64,000 nt of DNA. It comes from Streptomyces nitrosporeus. Lineage in GTDB: Bacteria > Actinomycetota > Actinomycetes > Streptomycetales > Streptomycetaceae. The first letter of the stretch is position 1. Every line of letters starts with the position of its first letter. Location: assembly GCF_008704555.1 (NCBI RefSeq), contig NZ_CP023702.1, forward strand, positions 3,100,001 to 3,164,000, written 5' to 3'. Of the stretch, positions 56,870 to 64,000 are shown one piece after another. The notes below the pieces were generated by a model that saw nothing but the letters and a program-made list of their open reading frames with translations, ran no database searches and was not told where the DNA came from. The position numbers and the translations under genes are program-made.

Positions 56870-58099
56870 ATGTCCGAGCAGAGCAGTCCGCTCGATCTGG
56901 CCGAGGGCGACCCCTTCGGCCCGCACAACCTTCCCTACGGTGTGTTCTCCACCCCCGGACACCCCGGGGACCGCAGGGTCGGCGTCCGTATCGGCGGCCA
57001 TGTACTGGACGCCGGGGCCGCCGCGCACGCCCTGGGCTCGCCCTACGCCCGGCTGCTGGCGCAGCCGAGCCTGTCCCCCCTGCTGGCGGCGGGGCGTACC
57101 GCCTGGCGTGACGTGCGGCGGGCGCTGACCGCGTGGGTGACCGTGCCGGCGCACCGCGCGGACGTCGAACCGCTGCTGCACCCGGTGGACGCCGTGACGC
57201 TGCACCTGCCGTTCGAGGTCGCGGACTACGTCGACTTCTATGCCAGCGAGCACCACGCCACCAACGTCGGGAAGATCTTCCGGCCCGACGGCGCGGCCCT
57301 CACCCCCAACTGGAAGCACCTGCCGATCGGTTACCACGGCCGGGCGGGGACGGTGGTCGTCTCGGGCACGGACGTGGTGCGGCCCTCGGGGCAGCGCAAG
57401 GCCCCGGCCGACCCGGTACCGGTGTTCGGGCCATCGGTGAAGCTGGACATCGAGGCGGAGGTCGGCTTCGTCGTCGGCGTCCCCTCCGCCCAGGGCGCCC
57501 CCGTGGCGCTCGGGGACTTCCGCGAGCACGTCTTCGGGCTCTGCCTCCTCAACGACTGGTCGGCCCGGGACATCCAGGCCTGGGAGTACGTGCCGCTGGG
57601 CCCCTTCCTCGGGAAGTCCTTCGCCACCTCCGTATCGGCGTGGGTGACCCCGCTGGAAGCCCTGGACGCCGCGCGTACGGCGCCGCCCGCGCGGGACTTC
57701 GAGCTGCTGCCCTACCTGGAGGACGCGGACGAGGAGGAGCCGGGCGGCTTCGACATCAGGATCTCCGTGGAGATCAACGGGCAGACCGTCGCCGAGCCGC
57801 CGTTCGCCTCGATGTACTGGACGGCCGCCCAGCAGCTGGCCCAGATGACGGTGAACGGCGCCTCGCTGCGCACCGGCGACCTCTACGGATCGGGCACCGT
57901 CAGCGGCCCGGAGCCCGGCGAGCGCGGTTCACTGCTCGAACTCACCTGGAACGGCCGGGACCCGCTGGACCTGGCCGAGGGAAAGCGGACGTTCCTGGAG
58001 GACGGCGACACGGTGACCCTGACCGCCTGGGCACCGGGGCCGCACGGGACGCGGGTCGGCCTCGGCGACGTCACCGGACGGATCGTCCCGGCGCCGTGA
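56870..58099 (+). CDS. fahA: Fumarylacetoacetase
   Basis: Last enzyme of tyrosine/homogentisate breakdown, splitting fumarylacetoacetate to fumarate and acetoacetate; 409 residues. Features: DFYASEHHATNVGKIFRP with catalytic His and metal contacts, LPIGYHGRAGTVVVSG, KLDIEAEVGFVVG (metal Glu), LNDWSARDIQAWEYVPLGPF and the SMYWTAAQQLAQMTVNG segment. Upstream lies a repeat array, downstream a coupled GPP34 gene. Confidence 0.95.
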   Translation: MSEQSSPLDLAEGDPFGPHNLPYGVFSTPGHPGDRRVGVRIGGHVLDAGAAAHALGSPYARLLAQPSLSPLLAAGRTAWRDVRRALTAWVTVPAHRADVEPLLHPVDAVTLHLPFEVADYVDFYASEHHATNVGKIFRPDGAALTPNWKHLPIGYHGRAGTVVVSGTDVVRPSGQRKAPADPVPVFGPSVKLDIEAEVGFVVGVPSAQGAPVALGDFREHVFGLCLLNDWSARDIQAWEYVPLGPFLGKSFATSVSAWVTPLEALDAARTAPPARDFELLPYLEDADEEEPGGFDIRISVEINGQTVAEPPFASMYWTAAQQLAQMTVNGASLRTGDLYGSGTVSGPEPGERGSLLELTWNGRDPLDLAEGKRTFLEDGDTVTLTAWAPGPHGTRVGLGDVTGRIVPAP

Positions 58100-58785
58100 A
58101 CAGGCCCTCCCCCTCCCTGGCCCTCCCGGAGGAACTGCTGCTGCTCGCCCTCGATCCGGTGCGGGGCAAGCCCCGCTGCCGCAACCGGAACCTGGAGTAC
58201 GGGATCGCCGGGGCGGTGCTGGCGGAGCTGGAGCTGCGCGGGCACATCCGGGCGGAGGGCGGGCGGGTGCACGTGGTCGGCCCGCTGTGCCCGCCGGACC
58301 CGCTGCTCGCGGTGCTGCTGCGGACCCTTCCGGCAGCGGACGAGCGCCGGTTCTTCTCCGGGACGTCCGCCAAGGGGTGGGTGCGGAAGAACGCGGGGCA
58401 GGCCGGGGGGCTGTACCTGGACGCGCTGGTCGGGCGCGGGGTGCTGCGCCGGGAGAGCCGCCGGTTCATCGGGCTGTTCCCCTACCACCGGCATCCGGCG
58501 GCCGACGGGGACTTCACGGCGCGGGTGCGGCAGCGCTTCCCGGCCGCCCTGGCGGCGGCCCCGACCGACCTCCGCGACCGGCTGCTGGTGGCGCTCGCGG
58601 CGGCCGTCGAACTGCCGGCGGCCCTGAACACCGGTGACCGCCCGGCCCGTGCCGCGATGAGGTCCCTGACCAAGGAGATATGGCAGGCGGACGCGGTGCG
58701 CCGCAACGTCGCCCAGGACAAGAGCTCGGCCGGGGGCGGCGGGGGCGGAGGCGGCGGGAGCGGCGGGGACGGCGGGGGCGAGTGA
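58096..58785 (+). CDS. GPP34 (GOLPH3/VPS74-like) domain protein
   Basis: A 229-residue protein with the GPP34 core LALPEELLLLALDPVRGKPR, GIAGAVLAELELRGHI, and GLYLDALVGRGVLRRE. In eukaryotes this fold binds phosphatidylinositol-4-phosphate and glycosyltransferases; in Streptomyces its role is unknown. The GTG overlaps the fahA stop by four bases (GTGA). The end is a run of nine Gly followed by more Gly, Ser and Asp. Confidence 0.88.
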   Translation: MNRPSPSLALPEELLLLALDPVRGKPRCRNRNLEYGIAGAVLAELELRGHIRAEGGRVHVVGPLCPPDPLLAVLLRTLPAADERRFFSGTSAKGWVRKNAGQAGGLYLDALVGRGVLRRESRRFIGLFPYHRHPAADGDFTARVRQRFPAALAAAPTDLRDRLLVALAAAVELPAALNTGDRPARAAMRSLTKEIWQADAVRRNVAQDKSSAGGGGGGGGGSGGDGGGE

Positions 58786-58918
58786 CGCGGGGCGGCCGGG
58801 GCGGGCCCACCCCGGCGGTCAACGACGCGTGAGTCGTGCACACGTGCGGGTGGCCCCGATCCGGTTGCGGGCGGATACGCTGGAACGACCCGCGAGACTG
58901 CTTCGTATGGGAGCACTG

Positions 58919-59524
58919 ATGAGCGTCGGACCCGAGGCACCCGAGCCGCGGTGGGCGGTTCCGCCCGTAGGCGGCTGGACCGCCGATGACCTGGACACAC
59001 TCCCGAATCTGCCTCCGCACACGGAGCTGATCGACGGGAGCCTGGTTTTCGTGAGTCCGCAGACCGTTTTCCACGAGCGCGCGATCGACTACCTCAAGTG
59101 GCAGTTGCAGTCCTTCGCGCCGGCCGATCTGGAGGTCTTCCGCGAGTTCACCATCGATGTCGACTTCCAGAACCGCCCCGAACCCGATGTCGTCGTCGTG
59201 CGCGCCGACGCCGTCGAAAGTCTGCGGCAGACACGCTTCTCCGCCGAGTCCGTACTCCTGGCGGTCGAGGTGGTGTCCGACGAGTCCGTCACACGGGACC
59301 GGGAGACCAAGCCCGTGAAATACGCGCGGGCCAGGATCCCGCACTACTGGCGGGTGGAGAACCAGGGCGGGCGGGCGGTGGTCTATGTTTTCGAACTGGA
59401 GCCCGCGACCGGCGCCTACACCTCCACCGGGATCTTCCACGACCGGATGAAGGTGGCCACGCCCTTCCCCGTCGATCTCGACCTGAACGCGATCGTCGCC
59501 CGGCGCCGGGCGGCACAGGAGTAG
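58919..59524 (+). CDS. Uma2 family (DUF820) putative endonuclease
   Basis: A 201-residue protein of the restriction-endonuclease-like fold. The catalytic pattern appears as ELIDGSLVF, RPEPDVVVVRAD, LLAVEVVSDESV and KPVKYARARIPHYWRV. Families of this type are common and multi-copy in Streptomyces with no proven role. ATG at 58919 has GGGAG upstream. Confidence 0.88.
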   Translation: MSVGPEAPEPRWAVPPVGGWTADDLDTLPNLPPHTELIDGSLVFVSPQTVFHERAIDYLKWQLQSFAPADLEVFREFTIDVDFQNRPEPDVVVVRADAVESLRQTRFSAESVLLAVEVVSDESVTRDRETKPVKYARARIPHYWRVENQGGRAVVYVFELEPATGAYTSTGIFHDRMKVATPFPVDLDLNAIVARRRAAQE

Positions 59525-59571
59525 ACGGCGCGGGCCGCACCCGGCCCCAGGAGTCCCAGGAACCCTAGGGG

Positions 59572-61605
59572 TCAGTCGAACTCCGGGGGTTCCTCGTCCC
59601 AGCCGAAGTGCGTGTCCGGGGCGGCGGCCTCCGAGCGTACGGGTGCCGGGCGTGCTGCTTCCGGGACGCGCGGGCCCGCGACCGGTGCGGGCGCCGGCGG
59701 GGCGGCGGGGGTGTCCGTGCCGTCACCGTCCGTGCTGTCACCGCCCGCGCCGGTGGCGCCCGCTCCGTCCAGTTCGGCCAGGACCTCCAGCACCCCCTCG
59801 CCGTACGTCGCCAGCTTCTTCTCGCCGAGGCCGCTGACACCGCCCAGCTCCGCCAGTGACCCGGGGCGCAGAGCCGCGATCTCCCGCAGTGTCGCGTCGT
59901 GGAAGATGACGTACGCGGGGAGGCCCAGCTCCTTGGCCTGGGCCGCGCGCCAGGCGCGCAGGGCCTCGAAGACCGGCACGGCCTCGGCCGGGAGGTCGAC
60001 GGGAGCGGCCTTGGCCTTGCGTTCGCCCCGGGCGGAGGTCCTGGTGGTCGGCTTCTTCGGCTCCTTGCGGAGCAGGACCTCGCGCTCCCGGCGCAGCACG
60101 GTGCCGCTGTCCTCGGTGAGGACCAGCGTGCCGTACTCCCCCTCGACCGCGAGCAGGCCCTGGGCCAGCAACTGGCGGACCACACCGCGCCATTCGGCCT
60201 CGGCCAGCTCCTCCCCGATACCGAAGACCGAGAGCTGGTCGTGGTCGAACTGGATGACCTTGGCGGTCTTGCGGCCCAGCAGGATGTCGATGATCTGGCC
60301 GGTACCGAACTTCTGGTTGCGCTCCTGCTTCAGCCGGACCACCGTCGACAGCAGCTTCTGGGCGACGACCGTGCCGTCCCAGGTCTCGGGCGGGGTGAGG
60401 CAGGTGTCGCAGTTGCCGCAGCTCTCCCCGCCGGGCTCCTGGCCGAAGTACGTCAGGAGCTGGGCGCGGCGGCACCGCACGGTCTCGCAGAGCGCCAGCA
60501 TCGAGTCGAGGTGCGCGGCGGCACGGCGCCGGAACGCCTCGTCGCCCTCACCGCCCTGGATCAGCTTGCGCTGCTGGACGACGTCCTGGAGGCCGTAGGC
60601 CATCCAGGCCGTGGACGGCGCCCCGTCACGGCCGGCGCGGCCGGTCTCCTGGTAGTACCCCTCGACGGACTTGGGCAGGTCGAGGTGGGCGACGAAGCGG
60701 ACGTCCGGCTTGTCGATGCCCATGCCGAAGGCGATCGTCGCGACGACGACCAGGCCCTCCTCACGCAGGAAGCGCGACTGGTGGGCGGCGCGCGTGGCGG
60801 CGTCCAGACCCGCGTGGTAGGGAACGGCCTCGATGCCGTTCCGGGAGAGGTACTCGGCGGTCTTCTCCGTGGCGTTGCGCGAGAGGCAGTAGACGATGCC
60901 GGCGTCCCCGGCGTGCTCCTCCTGGAGGAAGGTGAGGAGCTGCTTCTTGGGGTCCGACTTCCCGACGATGCGGTACTGGATGTTGGGGCGGTCGAAGCTG
61001 GCGACGAAGTGCTTCGCCTCCGGCATGCCGAGCCGCTGGGTGATCTCCCGGTGGGTGGCCTCGGTCGCCGTGGCCGTCAGCGCGATCCGCGGGACATCGG
61101 GCCAGCGCTCGCCCAGCACGGAGAGGGCCAGGTAGTCCGGGCGGAAGTCGTGGCCCCACTGGGCGACACAGTGCGCCTCGTCGATGGCGAAGACCGAGAT
61201 CTCGCCCCGGGCCAGCAAGGAGAGCGTGGAGTCCAGGCGCAGCCGCTCGGGCGCCAGGTACAGCAGGTCGAGCTCGCCCGCCAGGAACTGGGCCTCCATC
61301 GAGCGGCGCTCGTCGAAGTCCTGGGTGGAGTTCATGAAACCGGCGCGGACGCCGAGGGCGCGCAGGGCGTCCACCTGGTCCTGCATGAGCGCGATCAGCG
61401 GGGAGACCACGATGCCGGTGCCCGGCCTGACCAGGGCGGGGATCTGGTAGCAGAGGGACTTGCCGCCGCCCGTGGGCATGAGGACGACCGCGTCGCCGCC
61501 CTCGACGACATGGTCGATGACCGCGCCCTGCTCACCGCGGAACGTCTCGTACCCGAACACCCGGTGCAGCGTCTGCCGCGCCGCGCTCTCGGTCGTCACA
61601 CTCAT
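59572..61605 (-). CDS. recQ: ATP-dependent DNA helicase RecQ
   Basis: A 3'-5' DNA helicase for repair and fork processing, 677 residues. Walker A PTGGGKS (44-50), DEAH box 142-145 in [16 protein letters not shown], arginine fingers in [12 protein letters not shown], the zinc site (CETVRCRR ... CGNCDTC), RQC domain and an HRDC domain ([10 protein letters not shown] ... [14 protein letters not shown]). An 80-residue Ala/Pro/Gly tail follows. Minus strand, downstream of nuoN. Confidence 0.95.
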   Translation of the reverse strand: MSVTTESAARQTLHRVFGYETFRGEQGAVIDHVVEGGDAVVLMPTGGGKSLCYQIPALVRPGTGIVVSPLIALMQDQVDALRALGVRAGFMNSTQDFDERRSMEAQFLAGELDLLYLAPERLRLDSTLSLLARGEISVFAIDEAHCVAQWGHDFRPDYLALSVLGERWPDVPRIALTATATEATHREITQRLGMPEAKHFVASFDRPNIQYRIVGKSDPKKQLLTFLQEEHAGDAGIVYCLSRNATEKTAEYLSRNGIEAVPYHAGLDAATRAAHQSRFLREEGLVVVATIAFGMGIDKPDVRFVAHLDLPKSVEGYYQETGRAGRDGAPSTAWMAYGLQDVVQQRKLIQGGEGDEAFRRRAAAHLDSMLALCETVRCRRAQLLTYFGQEPGGESCGNCDTCLTPPETWDGTVVAQKLLSTVVRLKQERNQKFGTGQIIDILLGRKTAKVIQFDHDQLSVFGIGEELAEAEWRGVVRQLLAQGLLAVEGEYGTLVLTEDSGTVLRREREVLLRKEPKKPTTRTSARGERKAKAAPVDLPAEAVPVFEALRAWRAAQAKELGLPAYVIFHDATLREIAALRPGSLAELGGVSGLGEKKLATYGEGVLEVLAELDGAGATGAGGDSTDGDGTDTPAAPPAPAPVAGPRVPEAARPAPVRSEAAAPDTHFGWDEEPPEFD

Positions 61606-61682
61606 CGTTCCGCCTGTCCGTGCCGTCGTGCCGGCCGTGCCGTCCCATGTCTTCCGCGTCCACCATAGGCGCCGGGTACGAC

Positions 61683-61721
61683 AACGCCGGACGGGCTTGA
61701 CTTCCCGGCCCGTCCGGCGTT
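61683..61721 (-). terminator. Terminator after nuoN
   Basis: Fourteen-base perfect arms (61683-61696 and 61708-61721) with an 11-base loop lie 20 bases after the nuoN stop codon. It separates the nuo operon from recQ. Confidence 0.75.
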
Positions 61722-61741
61722 CTCGCTGTGTGGTCCGGCCG

Positions 61742-63445
61742 TCACCGCACGAACACTCCCGCGGTGTTCGCCAGGTCGAGGAAGTACTGCGGGGCCAGGC
61801 CCAGCACCAGGGTGACCGCGACGCCCACGGCGATCGTGGTCATCGTCAGCGGGGACGGGACGGCGACCGTGGGGCCGTCCGCCTTCGGCTCGCTGAAGAA
61901 CATCAGGACGATGACCCGGATGTAGAAGAACGCGGCGATCGCCGAGGAGATGACACCCACGACGACCAGGCCGGACGCCCCGCCGTCGGCCGCCGCCTTG
62001 AAGACGGCGAACTTGCCGGAGAAGCCCGAGGTGAGCGGGATGCCGGCGAAGGACAGCAGGAACACCGCGAAGACCGCCGCGGTCAGCGGCGAACGGCGTC
62101 CCAGTCCGGCCCACTTCGACAGGTGGGTCGCCTCTCCGCCCGCGTCCCGCACCAGGGTGACCACGGCGAACGCGCCGACCGTCACGAAGGAGTAGACGGC
62201 CAGGTAGAAGAGGACCGAGGAGACGCCCTCGGGACTCGCCGCGATGACGCCCGCGAGGATGAAGCCCGCGTGCGCGATCGAGGAGTAGGCCAGCAGCCGC
62301 TTGATGTCGGTCTGGGTGATCGCGACGACCGCCCCGCCCACCATCGTGACGATGGCGACACCCCACATGACCGGCCGCAGATCCCAGGTGAGGCCCGGCA
62401 GGACGACGTACAGCAGGCGCAGCAGCGCGCCGAAGGCGGCGACCTTGGTGGCCGCGGCCATGAAGCCGGTGACCGGGGTCGGGGCGCCCTGGTAGACGTC
62501 CGGGGTCCACATGTGGAACGGCACGGCGCCGACCTTGAAGAGCAGGCCCATCAGGATCAGCGCGCCGCCGATCAGCAGCAGCGCGTCGTTGCCCATGGTC
62601 TGGGCGAGCGCCGGATCGATCTCCTGGACGCTGCCGTCGACCACGCTCGCGATCCCGGCGTAGGAGACGGTGCCCGCGTAGCCGTAGAGCAGGGCGATCC
62701 CGAAGAGCAGAAAGGCCGAGGAGAAGGAGCCGAGGAGGAAGTACTTCACCGCGGCCTCCTGCGACATCAGCCGCTTGCGGCGGGCGACGGCGCAGAGGAG
62801 GTAGAGCGGGAGGGAGAACACCTCCAGCGCGATGAAGAGGGTCAGCAGGTCGTTGGCGGCCGGGAAGACCAGCAGGCCCGCGACCGAGAACAGCAGCAGC
62901 GGGAAGACCTCGGTGGTGGTGAAGCCGGCCTTGACCGCCGCCTTCTCGCTGTCGCTGCCGGGGACCGAACCGGCCTGGGCCGCGAAGGAGTCCACCCTTC
63001 CCCACGCTCCCGGCTTCGTCCGGGCAGCGGACGCCGCGTCCTTGTGGGCCGCCGGTTCCAGGCGCCGCTCGGCGAAGGTGAAGACGGAGAAGACCGCGAC
63101 CAGCAGGATCGTGCCCTGGAGGAAGAGGGCCGGGCCGTCCACCGCGATGGCGCCCATGGCGGCGAGACCCGCGCTCTTCTTCGCGTACCCGTCGGCGGCC
63201 AGCCCGATGACCGCGGCGAACGACGCGGCCAGCGCGACGACCGTCAGGAAGACCTGCGCGGTGTACCGGGTGCGGCGGGGGAGGAACGCCTCCACCAGGA
63301 TGCCGAGTACGGCGGCGCCCACCACGATGAGCACGGGCGCCAGTTGGGCGTACTCGATGTCCGGTGCGGTGAAGGTGTCGCCCGGCGCCGCGGAGGTCAC
63401 CCCGCCCGCCGTCGTCCACAGTGCGTGGACAGCTGTTGCGCTCAC
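61742..63445 (-). CDS. nuoN: NADH-quinone oxidoreductase subunit N (main set)
   Basis: 567-residue antiporter-like subunit of complex I. Conserved: [20 protein letters not shown] (Glu), [20 protein letters not shown] (Lys), [19 protein letters not shown]. An internal loop near 155-190 is longer than in NuoN2. The ATG overlaps the nuoM stop codon by four bases, and no gene follows in the operon, so this is its normal end. Confidence 0.94.
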   Translation of the reverse strand: MSATAVHALWTTAGGVTSAAPGDTFTAPDIEYAQLAPVLIVVGAAVLGILVEAFLPRRTRYTAQVFLTVVALAASFAAVIGLAADGYAKKSAGLAAMGAIAVDGPALFLQGTILLVAVFSVFTFAERRLEPAAHKDAASAARTKPGAWGRVDSFAAQAGSVPGSDSEKAAVKAGFTTTEVFPLLLFSVAGLLVFPAANDLLTLFIALEVFSLPLYLLCAVARRKRLMSQEAAVKYFLLGSFSSAFLLFGIALLYGYAGTVSYAGIASVVDGSVQEIDPALAQTMGNDALLLIGGALILMGLLFKVGAVPFHMWTPDVYQGAPTPVTGFMAAATKVAAFGALLRLLYVVLPGLTWDLRPVMWGVAIVTMVGGAVVAITQTDIKRLLAYSSIAHAGFILAGVIAASPEGVSSVLFYLAVYSFVTVGAFAVVTLVRDAGGEATHLSKWAGLGRRSPLTAAVFAVFLLSFAGIPLTSGFSGKFAVFKAAADGGASGLVVVGVISSAIAAFFYIRVIVLMFFSEPKADGPTVAVPSPLTMTTIAVGVAVTLVLGLAPQYFLDLANTAGVFVR

Positions 63446-64000
63446 TTGGCGGCCTCCACCTCGGGCTGGGGGTCCTTCTTCTGTACGTCCTGCATGGTGT
63501 GCTGCACCGCCGGGTTCACGATCTCGGTGACGGGCTTCGGGAAAACCCCCAGGAAGACCAGCAGGGCGATCAGCGGGAGGGCCACCGCCAGCTCGCGGAC
63601 CCGGAGGTCGGGCATCGCCCGCACGCTCTCCTCGACCGGCCCCGTCATCGTCCGCTGGTAGAGGACCAGGACGTAGAGCGCGGCGAGCACGATGCCGACG
63701 GTGGCGACGACACCGGCCGCCGGATACGCGCTGAACGCGCCGACCAGGACCAGGAACTCACTGACGAACGGGGCGAGTCCGGGCAGCGAGAGCGTCGCCA
63801 GGCCGCCGATCAGGAAGGTCCCGGCCAGCACCGGGGCGACCTTCTGCACCCCGCCGTAGTCGGCGATCAGGCGCGAGCCGCGCCGGGTGATCAGGAAGCC
63901 CGCGACCAGCATCAGCGCCGCCGTCGAGATCCCGTGGTTGACCATGTAGAGGGTCGCGCCGGACTGGCCCTGGCTGGTCATCGCGAAGATGCCCAGCACG
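63442..64000 (-). CDS. nuoM: NADH-quinone oxidoreductase subunit M (3' part)
   Basis: The last 185 codons of NuoM; the gene runs beyond the window. Recognisable: YMVNHGISTAALMLVAGFLI, GLATLSLPGLAPFVSEFLVL and the C-terminal helix LALVFLGVFPKPV-like end (LLVFLGVFPKPV). Unlike NuoM2 no Gly/Thr insert is seen before the last helix. Confidence 0.92.
   Translation of the reverse strand, partial: VLGIFAMTSQGQSGATLYMVNHGISTAALMLVAGFLITRRGSRLIADYGGVQKVAPVLAGTFLIGGLATLSLPGLAPFVSEFLVLVGAFSAYPAAGVVATVGIVLAALYVLVLYQRTMTGPVEESVRAMPDLRVRELAVALPLIALLVFLGVFPKPVTEIVNPAVQHTMQDVQKKDPQPEVEAAK

Noticed and set aside
50239..57111. 2290-codon frame on the plus strand
   Set aside because: It crosses several well supported genes on both strands in the wrong frame and has a composition typical of frame shadows.

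Overview
The window is a 64 kb stretch of a Streptomyces chromosome. This follows from the very high G+C, the almost exclusive G/C in third codon positions, GTG and TTG starts, and a gene order that matches the conserved core of Streptomyces genomes (rpoB-rplL-rplJ, rplA-rplK, nusG-secE-tRNA-Trp, tandem tRNAs with rpmG, a second nuo cluster, then recQ and nuoN). No insertion sequence, integrase, phage gene or CRISPR array was seen. The species was not identified.

Layout. 1-9.4 kb (minus strand): start of rpoC, rpoB, rplL, rplJ with an L10-type leader and attenuator, a lipoprotein gene, rplA, rplK, nusG, secE and tRNA-Trp. 9.6-12 kb (plus): an aspartate-type aminotransferase and an adenosine deaminase. 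12.2-14.9 kb (minus): murB, a HadA/HadB-like dehydratase pair, rpmG, tRNA-Met and tRNA-Thr. 15.2-18.8 kb (plus): a cytosine-deaminase-like protein that has lost most catalytic residues, an NAD(P)-binding protein, yajQ and ogt, with tRNA-Tyr on the minus strand between them. 18.9-21.2 kb (minus): three membrane stress genes (glsB-like, yccF, htpX) and an mscL with a zinc-ribbon tail.

21.3-31.7 kb (minus) is a ten-gene complex I operon, nuoABCHIJKLMN, in which nearly every junction overlaps. It has no nuoD, E, F or G, and six of its subunits carry long low-complexity tails or inserts. Across the divergent promoter lie two tandem sensor kinases with one response regulator, then korAB, a 2-oxoacid:ferredoxin oxidoreductase. 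A ferredoxin-fed partial complex I next to a ferredoxin-reducing enzyme suggests a shared electron route; this is inference.

39.2-43.1 kb holds small regulator/target pairs: HxlR with a quinone-oxidoreductase-like protein, and MarR with an alpha/beta hydrolase, plus the permease RarD. 43.3-48.0 kb is the most accessory-looking segment. It carries a three-gene graspetide (ATP-grasp RiPP) cluster of precursor, ATP-grasp ligase and PIMT-like methyltransferase, all translationally coupled. Beside it are three coupled small genes, one a 35-codon frame that is easy to miss, and a divergent WhiJ-like XRE regulator with two DUF397 genes. Codon use here is less extreme than in the flanks.

48.2-59.5 kb: a HAD phosphatase, an FMN reductase overlapping a TetR gene, a LolA-like exported protein, a polyprenyl diphosphate synthase, a peptide transporter with a CocE/S15 hydrolase, a two-period tandem repeat array, fumarylacetoacetase coupled to a GPP34-domain protein, and a Uma2-family protein. 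59.6-64 kb (minus): recQ, then nuoN and the 3' part of nuoM, probably the distal end of the complete nuo operon that continues beyond the window.
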